Of a DNA stretch of 64,000 bases, positions 16,669 through 25,187 are shown one piece after another. The DNA comes from Shewanella sp. KX20019 (GTDB lineage Bacteria > Pseudomonadota > Gammaproteobacteria > Enterobacterales > Shewanellaceae), in assembly GCF_016757755.1 (NCBI RefSeq), contig NZ_CP068437.1, forward strand, positions 992,001 through 1,056,000, read 5' to 3'. Every line of letters begins with the position of its first letter. Position 1 is the stretch's first letter. Both the position numbers and the translations under genes were made by a program. Below the pieces are notes generated by a model. The model saw nothing but the letters and a program-made list of their open reading frames with translations, ran no database searches and had not been told where the DNA came from.

Positions 16669-17041
16669 AAAAGTCAGCTGATAGTGAGTAATGTCGCTAT
16701 GCTAGCACGATAAGTATCTAAACCACTTTGAAATAGAGGAGCCATTGTGTGTTGGCATAGAAGGGGTTAGGGGGAGAGTAACTGCAATGAATGGTGTAGC
16801 TCAATGAACGGAATGTTTCAGGGCGAGCCAAAGTGAAAACATAGAGACACGATAGCTGTCTAGTAAGGCCATAGTTTGAATTTTTTCTCAGTCATAATTT
16901 ATTTTGTTTAGCTATCGGCTAAAGTTTGCTATGCTCGAAAATACATAATATATTTAAAATTATGTAGTTAGCTACATTTTGGGCGTTGAAACCCTACACC
17001 GCAGAGGATCATGCGGACAAACTGTGTTCATGGAGGATTTA
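16669..17041. other. Divergent intergenic region upstream of yqiJ and the M32 gene
   Basis: No gene is seen. The AT-rich half (16880-16975) contains TTTGCT with TATGCT-like and TACATAATATATT segments, a likely promoter for the rightward pair. The last part carries the ribosome binding site GGAGG (17032-17036) of yqiJ. Confidence 0.5.
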
Positions 17042-17665
17042 ATGGTTTCATTTCTGTTAAACCAAGATAATTTACCTTACACCATTTCGCTGTGTATCGT
17101 ATTTGTACTCGGAATGGTAGAAAGCTTATCGCTCGTCATTGGTGCCAGCTTTTTGGGCTTACTCGATGATTGGACGCCAAATGACAACAGCGCTGATGTT
17201 GCTGGCGTTACCGGACTTGTTGGTTGGCTTTGCATCAGTCGACTGCCACTACTCATTTGGTTTGTCCTAGCGCTATTGAGTTTTGCTATTGCAGGCTTTT
17301 CACTCAACTACTTCTCTCTCAGCTGGTTTGATAGCCTGCTGCCTCAAGCTATTTCTCTGCCATTATCGCTGTTGTTAATGGGCTTTAGCTGCCATTTTCT
17401 CGGAAGCAAACTAGCTGATATTCTGCCAAAGAATGAATCTTCTGCTGTATCAGTTGAAGATCTCAACGGCTGCGTTGGCATCTTGACGATCGGAAAAGCA
17501 GTGCTGGGCAACCCGAGTGAAGCATTGGTTAAGGATGATTATATGCAGAAACACTATGTGTTAGTGGAGCCAGATGAAGTTGGTGTCGAGTTTCTAACGG
17601 GTACCCAAGTGGTGTTACTGAAGCGAAAAGGGCGCGTTTGGAGTGCCGCAAAGCTTGATTCTTAA
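17042..17665 (+). CDS. yqiJ: YqiJ-like inner membrane protein with C-terminal OB fold
   Basis: This 207-residue protein has three membrane segments (about 12-40, 66-90 and 100-125), then a C-terminal soluble OB-fold-like domain of NfeD type (about 140-207: GCVGILTIGKAVLGNPSEALV...VLVEPDEVGVEFLTGTQVVLLKRKG). NfeD/YqiJ proteins are encoded next to SPFH/flotillin proteins and are thought to work with them in membrane organisation. I chose ATG 17042 because GGAGG ends six bases upstream; an in-frame ATG at 17030 would overlap that site. The flotillin gene follows after 38 bp, so the two form an operon. Confidence 0.85.
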   Translation: MVSFLLNQDNLPYTISLCIVFVLGMVESLSLVIGASFLGLLDDWTPNDNSADVAGVTGLVGWLCISRLPLLIWFVLALLSFAIAGFSLNYFSLSWFDSLLPQAISLPLSLLLMGFSCHFLGSKLADILPKNESSAVSVEDLNGCVGILTIGKAVLGNPSEALVKDDYMQKHYVLVEPDEVGVEFLTGTQVVLLKRKGRVWSAAKLDS

Positions 17666-17703
17666 TGAATATTTTTAACCTAATTAATGAAGGAATATTA
17701 TAG

Positions 17704-19485
17704 ATGGAACCAGTGCAAGAGATAGCCGCTAACTTTGGTGGTAGTTTTGTTTTGATTATTGCTGCCTCAGTTTTATTGGGAATGCTAGTGATAGGACTGA
17801 TATTTGCCAAGTTGTACTGCCGAGCAACAAAAGAGATGGCATTTGTAAGGACTGGCTTCGGCGGAGAAAAAATAATTAAAGATGGCGGCGCGATTGTGTT
17901 GCCAGTGCTGCACGAAACCACTGTCGTGAACATGAATACCTTACGTATTGAGGTGGAAAAAACTCAAAAAGACGCTTTAATCACCCGAGATCGCATGCGT
18001 GTTGATGTTAAAGCTGACTTTTATTTACGTGTTGCTCCCAATGCTGAAGGGATCTCAATGGCGGCACAGACTCTTGGTACCAGAACGACGCGGGTCGAAG
18101 AGCTTAAAAAGTTAATGGAGAGTAAGTTTGTTGATGTACTGCGTGCCGTAGCTGCGGAGATGAGCATGACTGAAATGCACGAGCAGCGTGCAGACTTTGT
18201 GCAGCGAGTGCAAAATAATGTTGCTAATGACCTAGAGAAAAACGGTTTGGAACTTGAGTCTGTATCCCTCACCGGCTTTGACCAAACGGATCTACAATTC
18301 TTTAATGAAAATAATGCATTTGATGCGGAAGGTCGTGCTCGCTTAGCCAAAATAATTGAAGAGAAACGCAAAGAAACCAACGATATTGAGCAAGAAAACC
18401 GTATTAAAATCGAGCAGCGTAACCTCGAAGCAGAAAAGCAATCGCTTGAAATCGAAAAGACGGAAGAGGAAGCAAGGCTGGTTCAGCAGCAAGCACTTGA
18501 GTTTAAACGTGCTGAGCAAAAAGCTGAGATTTTAAAGCAGCAAGAGCAAAAAACACGTGAAGAGCGTGAGGCTGAGATTGCTAAAGAGCGTGCTATTGAA
18601 ACAGCCCAAATTGAAAAAACTAAAGATATCGAAACCCGTGAAATTGAAAAACGTAAAGCCATTGAGCAATCACGTATTCAACAGCAACGCGATATTGAAG
18701 TTGCTGAGCAGGATAAGCAAATAGCGGTCGCGGCTAAGTCAGAAGAGGAATCCGCAGCACGTGCAAAAGCCGCTGACGCTGAAAAGCTCAAAGTTGAAAA
18801 AGAGGAAGCGGTTATTACGACCCGTCAGGTGGCGGAAGCTAATCGTCGTAAAGAGATTGAAGTCATCGATGCGCGTAAAGAGGCCGAGCGCGAAGCGGTG
18901 GGGGTTACTGTTGAAGCTGAAGCTGAAAAACGCGCCGCAGAAGACAGATCAAGTGCGATCCTAATTGAGGCAAAGGCTGCGGCAGACGCGAAAAAGTTAA
19001 GTGCTGAAGCTGACGAGAAAGTTTACGCTGTAGATGCAGCGGGTAAGCAAGCTTTGCATGAAGCTGAAAATGTATTGAGTGACGAACAGATTGCCTTGCA
19101 GCGCTCATTAGCGATTTTGGCGTCTCTCCCTGAGATAATTAAGGAGTCGGTTAAGCCACTCGAAAATATCGAAGGGATTAAAATTTTACAGGGCTATGGG
19201 GCAGGTAGCATGAGTACGTCTGGTACTGTGGATACCGCTGTAACTCAGCAAGGTGGGATCGCTGAGCAAGTTACTACCGCAGCACTAAACTATCGTGCCA
19301 ATGGTCCAGTTGTCGATGCAATGTTGCAAGAACTCGGCCTAGTTGATGCTAAAACGGGGAGTTTGAGTGAGTTGTTGAAGGGCAATAATAACCTCACGGA
19401 ACAGGCCTTAAACATCCCTAAAGTAGAAAAAGATGGCTTAGATGGCCATTCTCATAAACCGAGAACGGAAGCTGAACTTAACTAA
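17704..19485 (+). CDS. yqiK: Flotillin-like SPFH-domain protein YqiK
   Basis: This 593-residue membrane-anchored scaffold protein has an N-terminal membrane segment (about 15-38), an SPFH/band-7 domain (about 40-215: FVRTGFGGEKIIKDGGAIVLP..., MRVDVKADFYLRV) and a very long coiled coil (about 220-455) made of Glu/Lys/Ala-rich heptads with repeated EIEKRK-type segments. A flotillin-type C-terminal domain follows (about 455-593). Flotillins form rings or clusters in the inner membrane and influence membrane fluidity and protein complexes. The NfeD-like partner lies directly upstream and a strong terminator directly downstream, so this is a two-gene unit. The coiled coil has no frame break. Confidence 0.93.
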   Translation: MEPVQEIAANFGGSFVLIIAASVLLGMLVIGLIFAKLYCRATKEMAFVRTGFGGEKIIKDGGAIVLPVLHETTVVNMNTLRIEVEKTQKDALITRDRMRVDVKADFYLRVAPNAEGISMAAQTLGTRTTRVEELKKLMESKFVDVLRAVAAEMSMTEMHEQRADFVQRVQNNVANDLEKNGLELESVSLTGFDQTDLQFFNENNAFDAEGRARLAKIIEEKRKETNDIEQENRIKIEQRNLEAEKQSLEIEKTEEEARLVQQQALEFKRAEQKAEILKQQEQKTREEREAEIAKERAIETAQIEKTKDIETREIEKRKAIEQSRIQQQRDIEVAEQDKQIAVAAKSEEESAARAKAADAEKLKVEKEEAVITTRQVAEANRRKEIEVIDARKEAEREAVGVTVEAEAEKRAAEDRSSAILIEAKAAADAKKLSAEADEKVYAVDAAGKQALHEAENVLSDEQIALQRSLAILASLPEIIKESVKPLENIEGIKILQGYGAGSMSTSGTVDTAVTQQGGIAEQVTTAALNYRANGPVVDAMLQELGLVDAKTGSLSELLKGNNNLTEQALNIPKVEKDGLDGHSHKPRTEAELN

Positions 19486-19500
19486 GCTTTAGTGGTTTGT

Positions 19501-19528
19501 AAAAAAAGCGCCTATAGGCGCTTTTTTT
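19501..19528 (+). terminator. Rho-independent terminator after yqiK
   Basis: The stem AAAAAAAGCGCCTA / TAGGCGCTTTTTTT forms a near-perfect palindrome usable on either strand. Confidence 0.9.
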
Positions 19529-19620
19529 ATATCAGAGTTTGCTTTGTAGTATTGGGTTGTTACCCGATTAACAGTGCGACGAGTAGAGTGTTTCCTGAGG
19601 TCTAATTTTAGGAGTGAAGC

Positions 19621-20181
19621 ATGGCTAGAATACTGATAATTGCCGGTGATTTTGTTGAAGATTATGAACTGATGGTGCCATTTCAAGCACTTCAAATGGT
19701 TAATCATGAAGTTGTTGTAGTGTGTCCTGGTAAACAGATAGGTGACACTATCAAAACGGCGATACATGACTTTGAAGGCGATCAAACCTACACCGAAAAA
19801 CCTGGTCACTTGTTTAGTATTAATGGAGACTTTGAAACCACGCTAGCTTATGACTTTGATGCGCTATTGCTGCCAGGGGGGAGGGCACCAGAGTACTTGC
19901 GTTTGAATCCCAAAGTGATTGAATTAATACAATTATTTGTCGGTGAGAATAAGCCTGTTGCAGCAGTTTGCCATGGTGCGCAGCTGCTTAGCGCTGCAAA
20001 GGTTATTGAAGGTAAGAGAATATCGGCCTATCCAGCTTGTGCACCTGAAGTGACTCAAGCGGGCGCAGAGTATGTTGATATTGAAGTGACCGAAGCACTG
20101 ACTGATGGGCAGTTTGTGACTGCACCTGCATGGCCTGCTCATCCAGCCTGGTTAGCGCAATTTAATGCACTGTTAAGCTAG
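19621..20181 (+). CDS. DJ-1/PfpI-family protein
   Basis: This 186-residue glutamine-amidotransferase-like fold protein has the nucleophile elbow AVCHGAQLL with a cysteine at about 117, and an acidic residue near the N-terminus (DFVEDYE, Glu about 15) that pairs with it in DJ-1/PfpI proteins. Family segments LLLPGGRAPEYLR (about 82-94) and the C-terminal FVTAPAWPAHPAW are clear. Members act as chaperones, deglycases or proteases in stress responses; I cannot choose among them from sequence. ATG 19621 follows AGGAGTGAAGC, a good ribosome binding site. It stands alone between a terminator and a palindromic operator-like site. Confidence 0.9.
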   Translation: MARILIIAGDFVEDYELMVPFQALQMVNHEVVVVCPGKQIGDTIKTAIHDFEGDQTYTEKPGHLFSINGDFETTLAYDFDALLLPGGRAPEYLRLNPKVIELIQLFVGENKPVAAVCHGAQLLSAAKVIEGKRISAYPACAPEVTQAGAEYVDIEVTEALTDGQFVTAPAWPAHPAWLAQFNALLS

Positions 20182-20207
20182 TATCCATTTTAAATACGGA
20201 TACAGCT

Positions 20208-20223
20208 TTAGACTAAAGTCTAA
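20208..20223. promoter_or_regulatory. Palindromic operator-like site before the RHH gene
   Basis: TTAGACT-AA-AGTCTAA is a perfect inverted repeat 62 bases upstream of the ribbon-helix-helix gene. Its place and symmetry suit a dimeric regulator, possibly the product of that gene. There is no direct evidence of binding. Confidence 0.35.
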
Positions 20224-20284
20224 GATATTTACACTGTGGTTAGCTGCAAAATGTTGCTATTACTCGATTATTTAGCAGCTAACT

Positions 20285-20602
20285 ATGTGTGAACTCTATT
20301 CTGGCGCTGAAGCCGAATTGTTTGAGCTGAAAACCCGCTCTATTAGAATCGATGGCGTGGTTACCAGCATTCGTCTTGAAGCTATATTTTGGCAACTTAT
20401 CGAACAGATAGCCGAAGAGGATCAGCTTACCGTCGCAGTATTTCTTACTCGGATTTATCGAGAGGTTATTTTAAAACAAGCTAAGATCACTAACTTTGCC
20501 TCTTTGCTTAGAGTTGCTTGTACAACCTATCTTAATAATGGCAAGCGACTGGTTTTAGCGTCTAAAGCTGAAGTCGATTTTTATAGCGCTGTAGCTGAGT
20601 AA
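20285..20602 (+). CDS. Ribbon-helix-helix domain protein (RHH_4 type)
   Basis: This 105-residue protein contains a ribbon-helix-helix motif of the RHH_4 type. The basic strand KTRSIRIDGVVTSIRLEAIFW (about 16-36) is followed by helices over LIEQIAEEDQLTVAVFLTRIYREVI (about 38-62) and a second helical part (NFASLLRVACTTYL). Such proteins bind DNA as dimers, or in some Proteobacteria act as small regulatory partners. It has no membrane or export signal. The palindrome just upstream may be an autoregulatory site. The gene is monocistronic in appearance; the large AT-rich gap before the protease gene follows. Confidence 0.8.
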   Translation: MCELYSGAEAELFELKTRSIRIDGVVTSIRLEAIFWQLIEQIAEEDQLTVAVFLTRIYREVILKQAKITNFASLLRVACTTYLNNGKRLVLASKAEVDFYSAVAE

Positions 20603-20999
20603 TTTTCTCACCCCCCTCTTTTATCCCTCTTACTGTTTTACGTTTATTAAGCGGCTAATACTTTGGCAATAGGTGTATATTCAAAAACAATATGTTGAAT
20701 TTTTAGTCATTAAAAACAGATTTCTGCCGCAGTTAATATAGTTATCTATAAATTAATCTACTGAAAGCTATTAATAAAATCAGAGTTTCGCTAGAACCCC
20801 TATTTGATTTCTATTCACAAAAAAACCAACTTGACAAAGTTTACTTTTGTTAATGGTTTGTTGCGGGCGATTGGTTGTGCTAGGTTTTAGTTCTCTGCTT
20901 AGTCGTTATTACTGCTAGGTAAGTAGTTTGTAGCTAAATAATCCAATAATTAATTGGGCCATTAAAGAGCCCTATGCAAACCTTTCGGAGCAACACTTT
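20603..20999. other. AT-rich region upstream of the secreted protease gene
   Basis: No gene is seen in about 400 bp. It holds the promoter region of the S8 protease: TTGACA near 20831 in an AT-rich context, and CTTTCGGAG just before the ATG as the ribosome binding site. I cannot place a convincing -10 box for the TTGACA, so the exact promoter is unresolved. Confidence 0.4.
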
Positions 21000-22817
21000 A
21001 TGAAATTGACAAAAATTGCAGCGACCTTAATAGCACTCTCTGTTGGCATATCAGCGGCAGCAACAGCTGATGAGCGATATGTTATTCAAGTGGATAATAG
21101 CAAAAAGGGGGTTGTTAAAGCCTTAGCGAAGAAGATGGGCGGCGAGTTAAACTTAGATGGTAATGGGTTTATTGCGGCAACATTTTCTGGTAAAGATCTT
21201 GCTCAAGTGAAAGGTTTGCTCAATAACCCGCATATTAAGTTGGTCGAAGTGGATCAACGTCGATCACTAATGTCATTTAGTGATGATGTCGGTAACCCGA
21301 TGACAGAGCAAATAACACCCTATGCAGTATACCAATCTAACGTGAATGACATTGCTTTTGATGCCAGCACAGGAGACATGAAGGTCTGTATTATTGATTC
21401 AGGCTTAGATGCTTCAAATGCTGATTTTGATTGGAATAGCATTACTGGCGACAACGATGGTGGTACCGGTAACTGGAATGACAATGGTGGTCCACACGGT
21501 ACGCATGTGGCGGGTACTATTGGTGCGGCAGATAATGGCTTTGGAGTTGTTGGTATGGCGCCAGGTGTTCAGATGCACATTATCAAGGTTTTTAATGCCG
21601 ACGGTTGGGGCTATTCATCCGATTTAGCCCATGCTGCAGACCTCTGTAGTACTGCCGGAGCCAATATTATTAGCATGAGCTTGGGTGGTGGTGGCTCAAA
21701 CTCAACCGAATCTAACGCGTTCCAGTCTTTCACCGATGACGGTGGTCTAGTGGTGGCGGCTGCGGGTAATGATGGTAACAGTGTGCGCTCATACCCTGCA
21801 GGTTACCCATCGGTGATGATGGTGGGCGCCAATGATGCCAATAATGATATCGCTGATTTCTCACAATTCCCCACCTGTACTACTGGCCGAGGCAAGAAGC
21901 AGAAAACGGATACCAGCATCTGTGTCGAAATTGCAGCTGGCGGTGTTGATACCCTATCGACTTATCCAGCAGGCATGGCAACAGCTTCAAATATGAGTGT
22001 TGATGGTGTTGCATACTCAAGTTCAGCCATGGAGAACGCAGGTTCAGTATCAGGAAGTGTATTTTACATGGGTACTGCGGAAGCGACCAATGGCGGTGCT
22101 AACGGCATGGTGTGTATGATCGATCGCGGTGCTATCTCTTTCCACGATAAAGTACTTAACTGCGAAAACTCAGGTGGTATCGGCGCTATTATCATTAATA
22201 ATGAAGCGGGCATGCTTTACGGCACATTAGGTGACACTAATGCGACCAACATACCTGCAGTAGGAGCAGCCTATGAAGATCGAGCCGCTCTAGTTGCAGC
22301 AAGCAGTGCTGATGTTGCAGTTGGAACCTCAGATTATGGATTTATGAGTGGTACCTCTATGGCTACACCCGCAGTGTCTGGTATTGCAGCGCGAGTATGG
22401 TCTAACTATACGCAGTGCACTGGCACGGAGATCCGCGCCGCATTAAATGCATCGGCGATAGACGGTGGTGTAAGTGGACATGATGTTTATTTTGGTCACG
22501 GTATTATTGATGCTGCAGCGGCTTATGATTATTTAGCGGATAATGGCTGCGCGGGTGGTGACAATGGTGGCGGAGATGCTCTAACGCTTACAGAGAGCCA
22601 TTATAAGCGAAGGGGCGTCAAGTATGTCGATCTTAGCTTTAGTGGTGCAGCAGGTGGTACCGTTGATGTATATCGTGATGGAAACTTTGTCATAGCCGTT
22701 CCAAGCGGCGAGACTTACACTGATACTATTAACACTAAAGGTGGCGGAACATATGTCTACAAGGCATGTGATGAAGGTACGGATACTTGCAGCGCGGATG
22801 TTAGCGTGTCGTTCTAG
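21000..22817 (+). CDS. Secreted subtilisin-like serine protease (S8) with PA domain
   Basis: This 605-residue exported protease has a signal peptide (1-23, ending SAAATA), an I9-type propeptide (about 25-90: YVIQVDN...LVEVDQRR) and an S8 catalytic domain with D133 (CIIDSGLD), H166 (GPHGTHVAGT) and S453 (GTSMATP). A PA domain (about 340-440) is inserted before the serine segment, as in larger subtilases, and may help substrate selection. The last 80 residues form a beta-rich C-terminal domain with a cysteine pair (YKACDEGTDTC), likely removed or involved in secretion. Such enzymes degrade extracellular proteins for nutrition. A terminator follows; the gene stands alone. Confidence 0.94.
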   Translation: MKLTKIAATLIALSVGISAAATADERYVIQVDNSKKGVVKALAKKMGGELNLDGNGFIAATFSGKDLAQVKGLLNNPHIKLVEVDQRRSLMSFSDDVGNPMTEQITPYAVYQSNVNDIAFDASTGDMKVCIIDSGLDASNADFDWNSITGDNDGGTGNWNDNGGPHGTHVAGTIGAADNGFGVVGMAPGVQMHIIKVFNADGWGYSSDLAHAADLCSTAGANIISMSLGGGGSNSTESNAFQSFTDDGGLVVAAAGNDGNSVRSYPAGYPSVMMVGANDANNDIADFSQFPTCTTGRGKKQKTDTSICVEIAAGGVDTLSTYPAGMATASNMSVDGVAYSSSAMENAGSVSGSVFYMGTAEATNGGANGMVCMIDRGAISFHDKVLNCENSGGIGAIIINNEAGMLYGTLGDTNATNIPAVGAAYEDRAALVAASSADVAVGTSDYGFMSGTSMATPAVSGIAARVWSNYTQCTGTEIRAALNASAIDGGVSGHDVYFGHGIIDAAAAYDYLADNGCAGGDNGGGDALTLTESHYKRRGVKYVDLSFSGAAGGTVDVYRDGNFVIAVPSGETYTDTINTKGGGTYVYKACDEGTDTCSADVSVSF

Positions 22818-22839
22818 ACGACAATCGTAGTTAGAACAC

Positions 22840-22868
22840 AAAAAGGCCTGCATTCGCAGGCCTTTTAA
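22840..22868 (+). terminator. Rho-independent terminator after the protease gene
   Basis: AAAAGGCCTGC-ATTC-GCAGGCCTTTT is a perfect stem-loop. It can also serve the convergent DUF2913-like gene on the other strand. Confidence 0.88.
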
Positions 22869-22884
22869 TGGGGAAACGCAACCA

Positions 22885-23529
22885 CTAACTCGTTAATGGC
22901 TGCAATATTGTCAGCGCAGGCTGCATATTTTTAGGCCAAATGCGATAAGACTTATGGTGCTTAATTAGAGAGGTCTTCTTGTTGCCAGGGCTTAACAGTA
23001 GACCATGTTTGTAGGCGATTTCAGCAAAGGCTTGTTCAGGTGCACGCACATAAAGGGTAATAGGCTTTATCAGCTCATCACCATCAATACGTTGGGTAAA
23101 TTGCTCATCTGAGATAACAAGACTAGAGCGGCCATCGCTATTAAGCTTGAGCTTTTGTGTCACCTCTTGGTCGGTAATGATGACCCAGTCACTGCTATCT
23201 AGCTCTGTTAGCATCGCCTTTAAAGATAACGCTAAGCCTTGTTGTTTATCGGCAATAAAGCTGTACTGCTGGCTAATTTTTTGCAACAGGAGTTTGAGCT
23301 CGGCACCTGCTCCCATGCTACGAGCTTGGCGGATCCAAAAAGTAAGATCATCAGCGATCAGTTTTGAAAAGGTACGCTTTTTAAGGGCGCTGACCATCCA
23401 GCTGCATAAGAAATGGCTTTCACCTGCTGGGGTCTTTACGCTACTGCTGGTTTCAGCAGATGTTGCTAACGCGGCTAGGCCTGCGTCAGCAAACATGAGA
23501 ATGGCTTGGTTATAACTGATATCGGACAT
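22885..23529 (-). CDS. DUF2913-like conserved protein
   Basis: This 214-residue soluble protein has no signal peptide. The segment HFLCSWMVSALKKRTFSKLIADDLTFWIRQARSMG (split as HFLCSWMVSALKKRTF and SKLIADDLTFWIRQARSMG) resembles the core of the uncharacterised gammaproteobacterial DUF2913 family; that assignment is from memory. The middle (about 85-135) is helical, and the C-terminal third carries a basic stretch (KKTSLIKHHKSYRIWPKNMQP). Its ribosome binding site GGAG sits inside a strong hairpin (23535-23569), suggesting translational control. It is convergent with the protease gene. Confidence 0.75.
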   Translation of the reverse strand: MSDISYNQAILMFADAGLAALATSAETSSSVKTPAGESHFLCSWMVSALKKRTFSKLIADDLTFWIRQARSMGAGAELKLLLQKISQQYSFIADKQQGLALSLKAMLTELDSSDWVIITDQEVTQKLKLNSDGRSSLVISDEQFTQRIDGDELIKPITLYVRAPEQAFAEIAYKHGLLLSPGNKKTSLIKHHKSYRIWPKNMQPALTILQPLTS

Positions 23530-23534
23530 GAGTT

Positions 23535-23569
23535 CTCCGCCGTGGAAGTGAGTATAGAGGACGGCGGAG
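23535..23569 (-). promoter_or_regulatory. RBS-sequestering hairpin before the DUF2913-like gene
   Basis: CTCCGCCGT (23535-23543) and ACGGCGGAG (23561-23569) are perfectly complementary over nine GC-rich pairs with a 17-base loop. On the gene's strand, the arm nearest the ATG ends in GGAG, the probable Shine-Dalgarno sequence, five bases before the start codon. Confidence 0.6.
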
Positions 23570-23621
23570 GCATTATACCTAATGCGAATACAGTATTAAA
23601 CGGCTATGCCATAGCATCGGC

Positions 23622-24254
23622 TTACTTTAGCGCCAGTTTAGCCGCTGTAACAATCAGTTCCGCTGCTGGACGAACTCTAAAGTTAGGGTTTACGTATTGG
23701 AAATGAACCAAGCCCTTAGCATCGCTGATATAAACCGCTGGCACGGGCAGCACTAAACGTTTTTCACCTTGTGGTGTTTGCCATAGGTCATTTTCAAGCT
23801 TCATTTTACTCAAATAGCGTTCGGTAACCTTGGCACTAGTAAAATAGGCTAAGCCAAACGCTTTACTGGTCGCTAAACTTGCATCAGACAACAGTGTGTA
23901 TGTGAGCTCTTGCTTGGTCATTGATGCTTTAAGTTTCTCCGGTGTATCTGGAGAGATGCCAATTAACTGGTAACCCATCTCTAGCAACTGTGGCTCAATA
24001 GCCTGCAGTTGTCCCATTTGTGAATTACAAAAAGGGCACCAGCCGCCACGGTAGAAAAAGATAATGCTTGGTTTGCCAGCAGTAAGCTTTGCGATATCGA
24101 CGTTAGTCCCATTGAGATCTTTAAGCGATGCAGAGGGGATGGTCTGGCCATTCATTAACGGCATCACGTTTAATTCATCAAGCGCGATAGGTTTAGCTAA
24201 CAGCGGCAAACTCAGCAGCAGTATAGACAGAGCAGCGAAGGTCTTTTTTAACAT
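23622..24254 (-). CDS. Exported peroxiredoxin-like (AhpC/TSA-type) protein
   Basis: This 210-residue thioredoxin-fold protein has a signal peptide (about 1-21, ending LPLLAKPI). The motif RGGWCPFCNSQMGQL (about 70-84) places two cysteines in a CxxC-like arrangement, as in the peroxiredoxin-like subgroup rather than classical AhpC. The following GYQLIGISPDTPEKL and a later YFTSAKVTERYL segment fit redoxin/AhpC-TSA domains. It probably reduces peroxides or handles thiols in the periplasm. ATG 24254 follows AAATAATG on its strand and gives a good signal. Downstream on the same strand lies the DUF2913-like gene, separated by the hairpin, so co-transcription is possible. Confidence 0.85.
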   Translation of the reverse strand: MLKKTFAALSILLLSLPLLAKPIALDELNVMPLMNGQTIPSASLKDLNGTNVDIAKLTAGKPSIIFFYRGGWCPFCNSQMGQLQAIEPQLLEMGYQLIGISPDTPEKLKASMTKQELTYTLLSDASLATSKAFGLAYFTSAKVTERYLSKMKLENDLWQTPQGEKRLVLPVPAVYISDAKGLVHFQYVNPNFRVRPAAELIVTAAKLALK

Positions 24255-24417
24255 TATTTTGGCCTTTGAATGTAGGGTTAACTAAGTGACTAACATTAGA
24301 CCTATGAAAGGCCTAAAAACTTTCATTTATGTTGGTGAACGGCAAGGAATTTGAGCGTCAAACTTATTAAATTACGGCTTCATTTTTATAAAGGCAACGT
24401 CGTGGTGCTTGGCTCAG

Positions 24418-24464
24418 TCTCAGTTGCGTCTGCACATACGCTGACTGCAGGTCATTGGAACCAC
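24418..24464 (+). repeat. Dispersed repeat unit R2
   Basis: GTTGCGTCTGCACATACG then GCAGGTCATTGGAACCAC matches the units at 24852-24891 and 24966-25002 with few differences. Immediately upstream lies a truncated left end of the three-hairpin repeat (CAACGTCGTGGTGCTTGG). Confidence 0.75.
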
Positions 24465-24545
24465 TTTCGCCAGAGGCTAACTCATTTGATGCCCCAAACC
24501 TCGTTAGGTTTATCAAGCTTCGCTTTCATTTTAATAAAAAGAAAA

Positions 24546-24659
24546 GTCGTGGCGCTTCGCCCACACCAGACCAAAAAGGGGAAAGCGCTTGCCCCCCTTT
24601 TGGATATCCCTCAGCGCCCCGGCGAAATTTAAAAAGCAAAATTTCCAACGGGGGAGATT
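24546..24659 (+). repeat. Three-hairpin dispersed repeat, copy B
   Basis: It matches copy A (4303-4413) across about 110 bases. Hairpin 1 is GTGGCG-CTT-CGCCCAC (24549-24564), hairpin 2 CCAAAA(A)GGGG...CCCCTTTTGG (24571-24603), and hairpin 3 CCCCGGCGAAATTT...AAATTTCCAACGGGG (24617-24654). In hairpin 2 the A:T part of the stem is longer than in copy A on both sides, so the pairing is kept. Confidence 0.75.
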
Positions 24660-24814
24660 AGACTCTGCACGTTTGGTTAATGTATTTAAGCCATGATGTT
24701 TACTAAGAGACAGTTATTTCTTAATGGAAGAATGAAAACTCAAATGCCAAGAGTTTGCGCTTTTATAACCCAGTGTAAGATGCGGCTGAGGCCTTCGGAA
24801 ACAGGACGTTTTCG

Positions 24815-24891
24815 TTGAGCCCACAGGGATGTGTTCACGGCGAGTCTCAGTTGCGTCTGCACATATGCCGACAGCAGGTCATTGGAACCAC
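24815..24891 (+). repeat. Dispersed repeat unit R2
   Basis: GAGCCCACAGGGATGTG and TTCACGGCG are followed by GTTGCGTCTGCACATATG, then GCAGGTCATTGGAACCAC. It aligns with 4577-4652. Confidence 0.75.
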
Positions 24892-24924
24892 TAGTGCGTC
24901 AAGCTTCGTTTGACCAAAGTCATG

Positions 24925-25002
24925 GCCGAGCTTCCAAGGACGGACTTGCAGCGTGTCACGGCAGTATCTGCACATACGCCGACCGCAGGTCATTGGAACC
25001 AC
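24925..25002 (+). repeat. Dispersed repeat unit R2
   Basis: GGCCGAGCTTCCAAGGAC, then GACTTGCAGCGTGTCACGG, GTATCTGCACATACGCC and GCAGGTCATTGGAACCAC. Its left part matches the inverted unit near recJ (3981-4105). Confidence 0.75.
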
Positions 25003-25126
25003 AATTGTTGAAAGTTAACTAGATCTGATGCTCTAGCTCACTTTTATTGGTAAAATACAGGCCAAAGCAACAAAACACGATTAGCTACCGGCTACAGATT
25101 ATTGAAGCAGATTTAAACATCGCGTA

Positions 25127-25151
25127 CAAAAAAGACACCATTAGGTGCCTT
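25127..25151 (-). terminator. Rho-independent terminator of rhlE
   Basis: On the minus strand GGCACC-TAAT-GGTGTC is followed by six Ts. It lies about 40 bases after the helicase stop. Confidence 0.75.
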
Positions 25152-25187
25152 TGTTGTTTATAAAATAATTTGATGTCCGTACTGCGA

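Larger units (their letters stand above)
24255..25126. other. Gene-free repeat block between the peroxiredoxin-like gene and rhlE
   Basis: About 870 bp hold only repeats. There are a partial left end of the three-hairpin repeat (24385-24412), an R2 unit (24418-24464), a full three-hairpin repeat (24546-24659), a second R2 unit (24815-24891) and a third (24925-25002). The order hairpin repeat, spacer, R2 unit parallels 4303-4652. Frames across it (for example 24351-24632) look incidental. Confidence 0.6.

Noticed and set aside
17704..19485. Alternative frames inside the flotillin coiled coil
   Set aside because: The repetitive Glu/Lys/Ala codons create long shadow frames on both strands. The main frame has domain structure and a start signal.
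20830..20870. A sigma-70 promoter from TTGACA upstream of the protease gene
   Set aside because: No good -10 box is found at the right distance, so I mention it only within the intergenic entry.
24351..24632. Open frame of about 90 codons over the second repeat copy
   Set aside because: It joins an R2 unit and the three-hairpin repeat in one frame. This is repeat sequence, not a protein family.
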